A stretch of DNA of 64,000 nucleotides from Polaromonas glacialis. GTDB taxonomy: Bacteria > Pseudomonadota > Gammaproteobacteria > Burkholderiales > Burkholderiaceae_C. The stretch is taken from the NCBI RefSeq assembly GCF_000709345.1, contig NZ_KL448323.1:1981830-2045829 (forward strand). The letters are read 5' to 3'. This document shows positions 8,239 through 16,684 of the stretch, in pieces; the stretch's first letter is position 1; every line of letters starts with the position of its first letter. The translations under genes and the position numbers were made by a program. A model generated the notes under the pieces. That model saw only the letters and a list, made by a program, of their open reading frames with translations. It was not told where the DNA came from and did not search any database.

Positions 8239-9174
8239 ATGAGCATGTCCAGCCCCCCCACCTCGCTCAAGCATTACCTGCAGTTCAGCGACCTGAGCGC
8301 CGATGACTACGCCTACCTGTTCGAGCGCGCCGCGCTGATCAAGAAAAAATTCAAGGCCTATGAGCGCCACCAGCCGCTGATCGACCGCACGCTGGTGATG
8401 ATTTTCGAGAAAGCCTCGACCCGCACCCGGGTCAGCTTCGAGGCCGGCATGTATCAGTTGGGCGGCACGGTGGTGAACCTGACCACCGAAGGCAGCCAGT
8501 TGGGCCGCGCCGAGCCGATCGAGGACAGCGCCAAGGTGATCAGCCGCATGGTCGACCTGGTGATGATCCGCACCTTCGAGCAGACCAAGATCAACCGCTT
8601 TGCCGAGCATTCGCGGGTGCCGGTCATCAACGGCCTGACCAACGAATTCCACCCCTGCCAGATCCTGGCCGACATCTTCACCTACATCGAGCATCGTGGC
8701 TCCATCAAGGGCAAGACCGTGGCCTGGGTCGGCGACGGCAACAACATGGCCAACACCTGGCTGCAGGCCAGCGAAATCCTGGGCTTCAAGGTCCATCTGA
8801 GCACGCCCGGCGGCTACGAGGTGGACCAGTCGATTGCCGGCATCCGCTCGACCGAAAGCTACCAGGTCTTCAAGGATCCCATGCAGGCCTGCCTTGGTGC
8901 CGACCTGGTGACCACCGACGTCTGGACCAGCATGGGCTACGAGGCCGAGAACGAAGCGCGCAAGAAGGCCTTTGCCGACTGGTGCGTGGACAGCGAGATG
9001 ATGCGCGTGGCCAAACCCGATGCACTGTTCATGCACTGCCTGCCGGCGCACCGGGGCGAGGAAGTCGAGGCCGAGGTGATCGACGGTCCGCAATCCGTCG
9101 TCTGGGACGAGGCCGAGAACCGGATGCATGTGCAAAAGGCGCTGATGGAGTTCCTGCTGCTGGGCCGCCTGTAA
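8239..9174 (+). CDS. argF: Ornithine carbamoyltransferase, anabolic
   Basis: The 311-residue enzyme joins carbamoyl phosphate and ornithine to make citrulline. The carbamoyl-phosphate loop (FEKASTRTRVSFE), the ornithine-binding HPCQ motif (NEFHPCQILAD), and the HCLPAHRG motif with the reactive cysteine are all present and in order. It follows argD by 3 bp. A second in-frame ATG at 8245 could also be used. No internal break is seen. Together with argD it covers two of the late arginine steps; other arginine genes are not in this window. Confidence 0.97.
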   Translation: MSMSSPPTSLKHYLQFSDLSADDYAYLFERAALIKKKFKAYERHQPLIDRTLVMIFEKASTRTRVSFEAGMYQLGGTVVNLTTEGSQLGRAEPIEDSAKVISRMVDLVMIRTFEQTKINRFAEHSRVPVINGLTNEFHPCQILADIFTYIEHRGSIKGKTVAWVGDGNNMANTWLQASEILGFKVHLSTPGGYEVDQSIAGIRSTESYQVFKDPMQACLGADLVTTDVWTSMGYEAENEARKKAFADWCVDSEMMRVAKPDALFMHCLPAHRGEEVEAEVIDGPQSVVWDEAENRMHVQKALMEFLLLGRL

Positions 9175-9231
9175 ACGCATTGCCGCTGGCCAGAGCGCAT
9201 TGGCTTTGACCAGCCAACAACTTTTCAGCAT

Positions 9232-9292
9232 CAAACAGGCCGTTTGCGCAGGTGCAGCATGCGCAAGCAGCTATTAATCCTGTAGCAAAACC
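9232..9292. repeat. Dispersed palindromic repeat (family 1)
   Basis: A copy of the short repeat with TTGCGCA and TGCGCAA arms and a GCTATT end, between argF and the feo cluster. Confidence 0.6.
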
Positions 9293-9337
9293 TTTCCGCC
9301 GCTTTCTAAGCCGTGGTTGACCGCCAGCTTGACTTCG

Positions 9338-9574
9338 CTAGCGCCGGGGCTGCATCCACAGCGGCTGGCGCTGCCCTTCAGCGCCATCCGCCACAGGCGC
9401 TTTTCCAGCCGTCGCGCAGCCGCCGCAACTGCTGCAGGCGCCGCAAGCCGGTTTTTCACCGAGCTTTTTCTGCACCCGTCCGAGCCGGCGGCGCAGCCCG
9501 GCGGGCATCCAGTACCACAGCGCATAAAGAGCGGCAAACGCCACCATGATCCCGGCAATCCATTGCTGCAGCAT
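9338..9574 (-). CDS. FeoB-associated Cys-rich membrane protein
   Basis: This 78-residue protein starts MLQQWIAGIMVAFAALYALW, a single membrane helix, and has a cysteine cluster CGACSSCGGC in the middle. Such proteins are common after feoB and are proposed to take the place of FeoC or to handle iron or redox during ferrous uptake. The ATG is 2 bp after the feoB stop, so translation is probably coupled. The last 30 residues are rich in Gly, Pro and Arg. Its place in the cluster and the cysteine motif support the call. Confidence 0.8.
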   Translation of the reverse strand: MLQQWIAGIMVAFAALYALWYWMPAGLRRRLGRVQKKLGEKPACGACSSCGGCATAGKAPVADGAEGQRQPLWMQPRR

Positions 9575-9576
9575 GT

Positions 9577-11466
9577 TCAGGCGCCTCCCCATACCAAGGC
9601 CAGCCGGTAGGTGATCCAGCTCGCCCCATAGGCCAGCGCGAACATGTAGCCGGCCATGAAAAAAGCGTAGCGCCAGCTGTTGGTCTCGCGCCGAACCGTG
9701 ACCAGCGTGGAAATGCACTGCGGCGCAAACACGTACCAGACCAGCAGCGACAGCGCCGTCGCCATTGACCAGCTTTGCGCAATCACCGGCCCGAGGGCCG
9801 AGGCCACGTCCGCGCCGGTGGCCGACAGCGCATACACCGTTCCCAGCGCGCCGACCGCCACTTCGCGCGCCGCCAGGCCCGGCACCAGCGCAATCGCGAT
9901 CTGCCAGTTAAAGCCGATGGGCGCAAAAACCACCTGCAGCGCATGCCCCAGCCGGCCGGCCAGGCTGTACTCGATGGCCGGGCCGACAGCGCCCTCGGGC
10001 GGCGCCGGAAAGGTGGACAAAAACCACAAGATGACCGTCAGCGCCAGGATGATGCCGCCGACGCGCTTGAGGAAAATCACCGCCCGCTCATGCAGGCCCA
10101 TCGCCAGCTGGCGCAGGCTGGGCACGCGGTAGGCGGGCAGTTCCATGATCAGCGGCGTGGGCCGCGCATGGCCGCGCCAGAGCTTGAACACCGCCGCCAC
10201 CGCCATGGCGCTGACAATGCCGCCGGCGTAGAGCGCGAACATCACCAGCCCCTGCAGGTTGAAGATGCCGGCCACCGTGCGTTCGGGAATGAAGGCGCCG
10301 ATCAGGAGCGCATACACCGGCAGCCGTGCCGAGCAGGTCATGAGCGGCGCGATCATGATGGTCACCAGCCGGTCGCGCCAGTGGGTGATGGTGCGCGTTG
10401 CCATGACGCCCGGAATCGCGCAGGCAAAGCTCGACAGCAGCGGAATGAAGGAGCGGCCCGACAGGCCGACGCTGCCCATCATCCGGTCGAGCAGAAAGGC
10501 CGCGCGTGGCAGATAGCCCGAATCCTCCAGCGCCAGGATGAACAGGAACAGGATCAGGATTTGCGGCAAAAACACCAGCACGCCGCCCGCGCCCGCCAGG
10601 ATGCCGTCGGCCAGCAGGCTTTGCAGCACGCCTTCGGGCATGTGGCTGCGCAGCAGGCTTGAGAGCCACTCGACGGCCGACTTGATTGCCTCCATCGGCA
10701 GCGTGGCCCAGCTGAACACCGCCTGGAACATCAGGAACAAGATGACGGCCAGCAAAATCATGCCCCACAGCGGATGCAGCACCACCCGGTCGATCAGGTC
10801 GTCCGAATGCAGGCTGTCGGGCGGCGCCTGAACCGCCAGCCGCATGATGCGGCGCACTTCAAGCTGGGTGTCCATGACCTGCTCGAAGGTCGGCGCCTGC
10901 CAGGCGGCGGCGCTGGCGGCGTTGGTGCCGGGTGCAGGCCAGTCGTCCAGGAAATGCAGCAACTCGCGCGCGCCATCGTGGCGAACGCCGACGGTTTCCA
11001 GCACCGGCATGCCCAGCTCGCGCGACAGCGCTTCGCGGTCGATCACGATGCCGGCGCGCCGGGCGGCATCGCTCATGTTCAGCGCCAGCACCATCGGCAG
11101 GCCCAGCGCCCGCGCCTCCAACACCAGGCGCAGGTTGAGCTGCAGGTTGGTCGCATCGGCCACGCAGACCAGCCGGTCGGGCAAAGGCTCGCCGGGGCGC
11201 CGGCCGATGACGATGTCGCGCGTCACGGCCTCGTCGGCGCTCAGCGCGTTCAGGCTGTAGGCGCCGGGCAGGTCCAGCACCATCACGCGCTGGCCCGAGG
11301 CGGTCAGCACCTGGCCTTCCTTGCGCTCGACGGTCACACCGGCATAGTTGGCGACCTTCTGGCGGCTGCCGGTCAGCAGGTTGAACAGCGCAGTCTTGCC
11401 GCAGTTGGGATTGCCCAGCAGCGCCACGCGCAGCGGCCCGGCCACGGGAATGGCGGCGGCCGTCAT
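9577..11466 (-). CDS. feoB: Ferrous iron transporter B
   Basis: The 629-residue protein has an N-terminal GTPase domain followed by a polytopic permease domain. The G1 motif is GNPNCGKTALFN, G3 is DLPGAYSL and G4 is NMSD. After a helical linker there are about eight to ten membrane helices, including 'SSFACAIPGVMATRTI', a Gate motif with a cysteine typical of FeoB. It drives Fe2+ import across the inner membrane under low-oxygen or low-iron conditions. Its start overlaps the feoA stop by four bases (ATGA). It is shorter than the E. coli protein (773 residues), as is common in beta-proteobacteria. Confidence 0.96.
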   Translation of the reverse strand: MTAAAIPVAGPLRVALLGNPNCGKTALFNLLTGSRQKVANYAGVTVERKEGQVLTASGQRVMVLDLPGAYSLNALSADEAVTRDIVIGRRPGEPLPDRLVCVADATNLQLNLRLVLEARALGLPMVLALNMSDAARRAGIVIDREALSRELGMPVLETVGVRHDGARELLHFLDDWPAPGTNAASAAAWQAPTFEQVMDTQLEVRRIMRLAVQAPPDSLHSDDLIDRVVLHPLWGMILLAVILFLMFQAVFSWATLPMEAIKSAVEWLSSLLRSHMPEGVLQSLLADGILAGAGGVLVFLPQILILFLFILALEDSGYLPRAAFLLDRMMGSVGLSGRSFIPLLSSFACAIPGVMATRTITHWRDRLVTIMIAPLMTCSARLPVYALLIGAFIPERTVAGIFNLQGLVMFALYAGGIVSAMAVAAVFKLWRGHARPTPLIMELPAYRVPSLRQLAMGLHERAVIFLKRVGGIILALTVILWFLSTFPAPPEGAVGPAIEYSLAGRLGHALQVVFAPIGFNWQIAIALVPGLAAREVAVGALGTVYALSATGADVASALGPVIAQSWSMATALSLLVWYVFAPQCISTLVTVRRETNSWRYAFFMAGYMFALAYGASWITYRLALVWGGA

Positions 11467-11756
11467 GCCGGGCAGGCTTGCGAAAGGCTGACGCGGATCA
11501 GCGCAGCCTCGCGGCTGCGCAGGGCAAACGTCGTGTGCCCCACGCGCACCGCCAGCGGATCGTTGCCGGGAAAACCCCGCGCCATCACCCGCACCGGCTC
11601 GCCGGGCAAAAAGCCGATTTCCAGCAGCCGCAGCAGCACTTCGCGTTCTTCGGCGTCGCCAGCGGGCATCAGCCCGACCACCCAGCCTGAAAGCCGTTGC
11701 GGCAACTCGTGAAGTCCGATAGTTGCCTTGCCGCCAATGTCATGGGACTGCGTCAT
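11463..11756 (-). CDS. feoA: Ferrous iron transport protein A
   Basis: The 97-residue protein has one FeoA/SH3-like domain: 'LLRLLEIGFLPGEPVRVMAR' followed by 'DPLAVRVGHTTFALRSREAALIRV'. FeoA is a small cytosolic partner needed for full FeoB activity. It is first in the feoA-feoB-Cys-rich cluster, and a Fur box lies just upstream. An N-terminal stretch of about 20 residues before the domain is longer than in the shortest family members. Confidence 0.93.
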   Translation of the reverse strand: MTQSHDIGGKATIGLHELPQRLSGWVVGLMPAGDAEEREVLLRLLEIGFLPGEPVRVMARGFPGNDPLAVRVGHTTFALRSREAALIRVSLSQACPA

Positions 11757-11777
11757 TGAATGCCTGCCGCCTTAAAT

Positions 11778-11796
11778 GAAAATGATTCTCATTATA
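11778..11796 (-). promoter_or_regulatory. Fur box upstream of feoA
   Basis: The 19-bp site agrees with the Fur consensus GATAATGATAATCATTATC at 15 positions by eye. On the minus strand its edge also forms TATAAT (11796-11791), the likely feoA -10 box, so bound Fur would cover the promoter when iron is plentiful. Confidence 0.85.
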
Positions 11797-11861
11797 GAGT
11801 CCACAAAAGCCTCGTTGACGGTTCAGGGCCTTTGAATCATTTGATCCAGGTCATCGTTTTG

Positions 11862-11900
11862 CAGTGCTTTTGCGCACCAGGACAAAAGCGCGCAAGCCGG
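11862..11900. repeat. Dispersed palindromic repeat (family 1), short copy
   Basis: GCTTTTGCGCA and AAAAGCGCGCAAGC arms lie just after the end of the SDR gene, in the gap before the Fur box. Confidence 0.45.
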
Positions 11901-11902
11901 CT

Positions 11903-12655
11903 TCAGCCGCGCCCGACGAAAGGCATTTTTGTGGCCATGATGGTCATGAAGGGGATGTTGGTGGACAGCGGCAGCGCCGCCATGTGAACCACCGCATCGG
12001 CCACTTCCTTCGCATCCATCATCGGCTCGATGGCGATCTCGCCGTTGGCCTGCGGCACGCCCGTCGCCATGCGCGCCGACAGTTCGGTCAGCGCATTGCC
12101 GATGTCGATCTGGCCGCAGGCGATGTTGTACTTTCGGCCGTCGAGCGAAATCGTCTTGGTCAGGCCGGTGATGGCATGTTTGGTTGCCGTGTAGGGCGCC
12201 GAATTGGGGCGCGGCGCGTGGGCCGAGATCGAGCCGTTGTTGATAATGCGGCCGCCCTGCGGCAGTTGGTCCCTCATCAGCCGGAAGGCGCCCTGCGCGC
12301 ACAGGAATGAACCGGTCAGGTTGATGTTCACGACGTTTTGCCACTGGTCGTAAGTCAGGTCTTCAAAGCTGGCGCGTGGCGAATTGACGCCGGCATTGTT
12401 GAACAGCACATCGAGGCGGCCGAACTTTTCCCTGATGGTGGCGAACAACGCATCGACCGACTCGGGCCGGCTGACATCGGTGGCCACCGGCAATGCGCGG
12501 TCGCTGCCCGACGCGGCGGCAGCCTCCATGAGCGGCTCGATGCGGCGGCCAGCCAGCACCACGCGGTAGCCCGCGTTCAGCAGCGCCAGCGCCACCGCCT
12601 TGCCGATGCCCGTGCCGGCGCCGGTCACGAGAGCCACTTTGTCGTTTGAAATCAT
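11903..12655 (-). CDS. Short-chain dehydrogenase/reductase
   Basis: This 250-residue protein is a classical SDR. It has the nucleotide-binding TGAGTGIG motif (residues about 11-18), NNAG at about residue 90, the catalytic serine in NNGSIS and the Tyr-x-x-x-Lys pair in YTATKH. It should use NAD(P)H on an alcohol or ketone substrate, which the sequence does not reveal. The C-terminal part ([20 protein letters not shown]) is typical of SDRs annotated as oxidoreductases of broad specificity. It is transcribed away from the kyn genes, with a 203-bp gap between, so a shared regulatory region is possible. Confidence 0.9.
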   Translation of the reverse strand: MISNDKVALVTGAGTGIGKAVALALLNAGYRVVLAGRRIEPLMEAAAASGSDRALPVATDVSRPESVDALFATIREKFGRLDVLFNNAGVNSPRASFEDLTYDQWQNVVNINLTGSFLCAQGAFRLMRDQLPQGGRIINNGSISAHAPRPNSAPYTATKHAITGLTKTISLDGRKYNIACGQIDIGNALTELSARMATGVPQANGEIAIEPMMDAKEVADAVVHMAALPLSTNIPFMTIMATKMPFVGRG

Positions 12656-12858
12656 GGGGGGAACCTTTGTCTGGGTAGGTCAATAAAAAAGCAGGGCAGC
12701 GGTTTTGCCGCACAGGCCGCGATTCTGCCCCAGGCGCACCGCTCCCGCTTGCGCATCGCCAGGCGCAAGCTGCGACGATTACTTCAAGCTTCAACTATTT
12801 CAGGCCTTGTTGGAAATTACCGACACCATGGTTTTTTCGGCGGTGCTACCTTTGCGCC

Positions 12859-13530
12859 ATGACTGATCCAGCCCCCGCTTTAGCCGCCCTGCCCGGGCGC
12901 GACCGGCCCCTGAAAATCTGGGACATCTCGCCTGCGGTGGACGAGCATTCCGAGGTGTTCCCCGGCGACACCGCGTATTCGCAACAGCTGCATTTTTCGC
13001 TTTCGCCCGATTGCCCGGTCAACGTCAACCGCATCACGCTGTCGCCGCATACCGGCGCGCATGCCGATGCGCCGCTGCACTACGCCAGCGGCGAGCCGGC
13101 AATTGGCGCGGTCGATCTGCTGCCCTACCTCGGGCCGTGCCGCGTCATCCATTGCCTCGACGGCGGCCCGCTGGTGGAACCGGCGCACATCGCCCACGCG
13201 CTGGACCTGCTGCCCGCCCGCGTGCTGCTGCGCACGGCCCGTGTTGCGAGCCAGTCCTGGGCATCATTTAGTGCCATTTCGCCCGGCACGCTTGCGCTTC
13301 TAGCTACTAAAAACATAGTACTGGTCGGCATCGACACGCCCAGTGTCGATGCGGCCAACAGCCAGGACCTGCCCTGCCACCATCTGTTGTTGCGACACGG
13401 CCTGCGGGTGCTGGAAAACCTGGTGCTCAACGACGTGCCCGAAGGCGACTACGAACTCATCGCGCTGCCGCTCAAGCTGATGCGCGTCGACGCCTCGCCG
13501 GTGCGCGCCATCCTGCGCGAACTCCCCTGA
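12859..13530 (+). CDS. kynB: Kynurenine formamidase (arylformamidase)
   Basis: The 223-residue protein hydrolyses N-formylkynurenine to kynurenine and formate. It is a cyclase-family metal hydrolase: 'WDISPAVDEHSEVFPGDT', then the metal-ligand region TGAHADAPLHY and GIDTPSVD. A copy of the family 1 repeat lies in the reading frame (about 13286-13320) and adds 'LALLATKNIVLV' without breaking it. First gene of kynB-kynU-kynA, with 21 bp to kynU. Together they make anthranilate and alanine from tryptophan. Confidence 0.94.
   Translation: MTDPAPALAALPGRDRPLKIWDISPAVDEHSEVFPGDTAYSQQLHFSLSPDCPVNVNRITLSPHTGAHADAPLHYASGEPAIGAVDLLPYLGPCRVIHCLDGGPLVEPAHIAHALDLLPARVLLRTARVASQSWASFSAISPGTLALLATKNIVLVGIDTPSVDAANSQDLPCHHLLLRHGLRVLENLVLNDVPEGDYELIALPLKLMRVDASPVRAILRELP
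13286..13320. repeat. Family 1 repeat copy inside kynB
   Basis: CTTGCGCTTCTAGCTACTAA followed by AACATAGTA resembles one arm and the AT-rich end of the repeat, read in frame by kynB. Confidence 0.4.
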
Positions 13531-13551
13531 ACCTTTGAAAACCTTTCTGAC

Positions 13552-14829
13552 ATGACAACCACCCTGCAAGACTGCCGCGCGCTCGACGCGCAAGACCCGC
13601 TGCGCGCCCTGCGCGAACAGTTCACGCTGCCCGAAGGCGTGATCTACCTTGACGGCAATTCGCTTGGCGTGCTTCCCGTCGCCACCGCCGCCCGCGTGGC
13701 CAAGGCGGTGAACGAGGAATGGGGCCAGGGCCTGATCCGATCGTGGAACAGCGCCGGCTGGTTCGACGCGCCGCAGCGGCTGGGCGACAGGATTGCCAGA
13801 CTGGTAGGCGCCGCGCCAGGCGAGGTAGTCGCCACCGACAGCACCTCGGTCAACCTCTACAAGGCGTTGAGCGCGGCGCTCAACATCGCCCGGGAGGATG
13901 CGCCCGGCCGCACAGTGCTGGTCAGCGAGCGCAGCAACTTCCCCACTGACCTCTACATCGCCGAGGCGCTGTGCAAGGAGCGCGGCCTGCGCTTGCTGCT
14001 GGTCGAACCCGGGGAGATTGCAGAAGCGCTGACGGCCGATGTCGCCGTGCTGATGCTGACGCAGATCAACTACCGCACCGGCGCGATGCACGACATGGAT
14101 GCGGTGACACAAGCCGCGCATGACGCCGGCATCCTCACCGTCTGGGACCTGGCGCACAGCGCCGGCGCCGTACCGGTGGACCTGAACGGTGCGCAGGCCG
14201 ACTTCGCCGTCGGTTGCGGCTACAAATACCTGAACGGCGGCCCCGGCGCGCCGGCCTTTGTCTGGGCGCACCCGAAGCACGCCAGCCGCTTCTGGCAGCC
14301 GCTGGCCGGCTGGTGGGGCCATGCCGCGCCGTTCGAGTTCTCGCCGGATTACCGCCCGGCTCCCGGCATTGGCCGTTTTTTGTGCGGCACGCAGCCGGTA
14401 TTGGGCATGACGGCGCTCGAATGCGGGCTGGACACCGTACTGGCTGCCGAACCGATGGGCGGCATGGCGGCCCTGCGCGCCAAGTCGCTGGCGCTGACGG
14501 ATTTGTTCATCGAGCTGGTCGAAGCGCGCTGCGCCGGCCACGGCCTCGGGCTGGCGACGCCGCGAGCGCATGAAAAACGCGGCTCGCAGGTCTGCCTGAC
14601 GCGCAGCGAAGGCGCCTACGCCATCGTGCAGGCGCTGATTGCGCGGGGCGTGATCGGCGACTTCCGCGCGGGCGACGGCGGCACGCACCTGGACATCCTG
14701 CGCTTTGGCTTCACGCCGCTGTACATCGGCTTTGAGGACGTCTGGCAGGCGGTGGAACACCTCAAACAGGTGCTCGACAGCGGCGAATGGCAGCAAGCCC
14801 AATTCAGCCAGAAACAGGCGGTGACCTGA
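13552..14829 (+). CDS. kynU: Kynureninase
   Basis: The 425-residue PLP enzyme splits kynurenine into anthranilate and alanine. It begins with the family start '[20 protein letters not shown]' and '[20 protein letters not shown]'. The PLP lysine is Lys225 in [14 protein letters not shown], and '[15 protein letters not shown]' gives the cofactor aspartate. The C-terminal substrate-binding region with '[20 protein letters not shown]' is intact. It sits between kynB and kynA and ends only one base before kynA starts, so the three are one operon. Confidence 0.97.
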   Translation: MTTTLQDCRALDAQDPLRALREQFTLPEGVIYLDGNSLGVLPVATAARVAKAVNEEWGQGLIRSWNSAGWFDAPQRLGDRIARLVGAAPGEVVATDSTSVNLYKALSAALNIAREDAPGRTVLVSERSNFPTDLYIAEALCKERGLRLLLVEPGEIAEALTADVAVLMLTQINYRTGAMHDMDAVTQAAHDAGILTVWDLAHSAGAVPVDLNGAQADFAVGCGYKYLNGGPGAPAFVWAHPKHASRFWQPLAGWWGHAAPFEFSPDYRPAPGIGRFLCGTQPVLGMTALECGLDTVLAAEPMGGMAALRAKSLALTDLFIELVEARCAGHGLGLATPRAHEKRGSQVCLTRSEGAYAIVQALIARGVIGDFRAGDGGTHLDILRFGFTPLYIGFEDVWQAVEHLKQVLDSGEWQQAQFSQKQAVT

Positions 14830-14830
14830 C

Positions 14831-15679
14831 ATGAACGATGCCTTCAAACCCGCCGACATCGTGCGCAATGAGAAAGCGCAGCTCGACTTCAGCCGGTCCA
14901 TGAGCTACGGCGACTACCTGCACCTGGACGCCATCCTGGGCGCGCAGCAGCCGCTGTCGCCCGCGCATGACGAGCTGCTGTTCATCGTCCAGCACCAGAC
15001 CAGCGAGCTGTGGATGAAGCTGATGCTGCACGAGCTGCACGCCGCCATCGCCAATGTCGCGCAGGACCAGCTCGACGGCGCCTTCAAGAAGCTGGCACGG
15101 GTCAGCAAGATCATGGAGCAGCTGGTCCACGCCTGGGACGTGCTGGCCACCATGACGCCGCCGGAATACAGTGCCATCCGGCCCTATCTGGCCAACTCCA
15201 GCGGATTCCAGAGCGCGCAATACCGCTGCATCGAATTCGCCCTGGGCAACAAGAACGCCGCCATGCTCCAGCCCCACGCCCACCGGCCCGACCTGCTGGC
15301 CATGGTGCAGGCCGCCTATGTTGCCCCGTCGCTGTACGACGAAGCGCTGCGCCTGCTGGCCCGGCGCGGCCTGCCGGTCCCCGCCAGCCACACCGACCGC
15401 GACTGGACCCAGGGCTATGTCGAAAACGATGCCGTCGAAGCCGCCTGGCTCGCCGTGTACCGCGACCCGAAGCAGTACTGGGACCTGTACCAGTTGGGCG
15501 AAGAACTGACCGACCTGGAAGACGCCTTCCGGCTCTGGCGCTTTCGCCACGTCACCACAGTCGAGCGCGTCATCGGCTTCAAGCGCGGCACCGGCGGAAC
15601 CGGCGGCGTGAGCTATCTGCGCAAGATGCTGGACGTGGTACTGTTTCCGGAAATCTGGAAACTGCGGACGGATTTGTGA
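14831..15679 (+). CDS. kynA: Tryptophan 2,3-dioxygenase
   Basis: The 282-residue haem enzyme opens the indole ring of tryptophan to give N-formylkynurenine, the first step of the pathway. It contains '[20 protein letters not shown]', the family's substrate region with the catalytic histidine, the proximal haem histidine in [14 protein letters not shown] and the flexible loop GTGGTGG. Length fits the bacterial family. It is last in kynBUA although it catalyses the first step. No regulator gene lies beside the cluster. Confidence 0.97.
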   Translation: MNDAFKPADIVRNEKAQLDFSRSMSYGDYLHLDAILGAQQPLSPAHDELLFIVQHQTSELWMKLMLHELHAAIANVAQDQLDGAFKKLARVSKIMEQLVHAWDVLATMTPPEYSAIRPYLANSSGFQSAQYRCIEFALGNKNAAMLQPHAHRPDLLAMVQAAYVAPSLYDEALRLLARRGLPVPASHTDRDWTQGYVENDAVEAAWLAVYRDPKQYWDLYQLGEELTDLEDAFRLWRFRHVTTVERVIGFKRGTGGTGGVSYLRKMLDVVLFPEIWKLRTDL

Positions 15680-15687
15680 ATGAAATT

Positions 15688-15735
15688 AGGCTCTAGCCTA
15701 TGTATTGACTGCTTATTTCGCTATTTTATTAACAG
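15688..15735. repeat. Dispersed repeat (family 1), diverged copy
   Basis: GGCTCTAGCCTATGTATTGA and a GCTATT end lie right after the kynA stop. The arms are weaker than in other copies. Confidence 0.3.
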
Positions 15736-16038
15736 CGAGTTCGAAACGGTCCATGGGCCTGCCGATGATCTGCCTGAGCCCATTGGAACTGTCGGCCCGA
15801 TGCAAGGCAAAAACTTCGCAATGCGAATCAGCAACCTGAGCAAGCAGATGTTGCGGGCGAGCAGCGTACGAAACCGCTTGCCGTTGAGCGCACGCATGGC
15901 CTGCTCGATGGTGCGTGCGCTGACGCTGTCGCGTGGTCTGCCCAGTATTCGCGGCACGGTGCCATAAAGCGCCGCAGCAACAACCTGTGCAGCGACGTGG
16001 TCCGGATGCGCGAAGTCCAGCAGCGGGTCATCATCTCC
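15721..16038 (-). other. Unrecognised open frame, probable gene remnant
   Basis: A minus-strand frame is open for about 106 codons but its only candidate starts are GTGs such as the one at 15957. The middle reads 'LLDFAHPDHVAAQVVAAALY' and 'RTIEQAMRALNGKRFRTLLA', which looks protein-like, while the end does not. I do not recognise a family. It lies beside a decayed Crp/Fnr-type gene, so both may be remains of older DNA. The rest of the 1-kb gap from 15680 to 16684 holds that pseudogene and a short bphP leader. Confidence 0.25.
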
Positions 16039-16090
16039 TCAATACCGCACACGGCGAAGGTTTCACCTCCTGTGCCGCTTCGCCGGTTGC

Positions 16091-16542
16091 GACGGCACTG
16101 GAGCTGAATTCACGCCAAGCCTGGTCTTGCTGCACGACGTGGCCAACTCGGGCGCGCTGGCCGAAACAGCGGCCATGGGGCGTGAGGGGATGGGCGGTAT
16201 CACGTTGCTCCTGGGCGTTGGCGCTACCCCAGATCGGCCGTGGTGAAGAGCGGTGGCCATGTTTACCGGTTGGCACGCGAGCCGCTGGCTCATGGCGTTG
16301 CCCGCTCCGGGTGGCTGCGCAACACGCACGCGGTGATCTTGAAGATCGGCCAAACGGCGGTCTGCCACCCCCTTTACACCGTGGATACCCAGCTTGGCCG
16401 CTGGCTGCTGTCCAGCGCCGACCGCCTGCCGCCAGCCGAGCTGGTGATGATGCAAGAGTCGGTGTCCGGCCTGCTGGGCATGCGCCATGACCGCATCAGC
16501 CATGCTGCCAGCAAGCTGCGGGACGGCGGCGACATGCGCTAG
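16091..16542 (+). pseudogene. Crp/Fnr-family regulator, frameshifted and truncated
   Basis: Two frames together read like a Crp/Fnr regulator. The first ends in 'LVLLHDVANSGALAETAAMG' and 'REGMGGITLLLGVGATPDRP' (cyclic-nucleotide-binding fold). The second continues with 'VKSGGHVYRLAREPL', 'IGQTAVCHPLYTVDTQLGRW' and 'MMQESVSGLLGMRHDRISHA', the helix-turn-helix region. They join near 16235-16241, where one missing base (CGGCC for CGGGCC) would explain the shift. The N-terminal part before about 16100 is not recognisable, and the protein stops early after KLRDGGDMR instead of continuing through the usual DNA-binding tail. So it is broken in at least three ways. Confidence 0.8.
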
Positions 16543-16684
16543 CGTCGCCGCCACCTTTTTTTTCCTGACCCGGGGGAGCTGAAGGGCACGGGCTTGCGCG
16601 TGTTATACCGTCGAGATGTCGCACATCCAGCGCCTGCTGCCCGCCGCGCCACCGCCCGGCGGCAGCGCACACTAAAAGGCCTCC

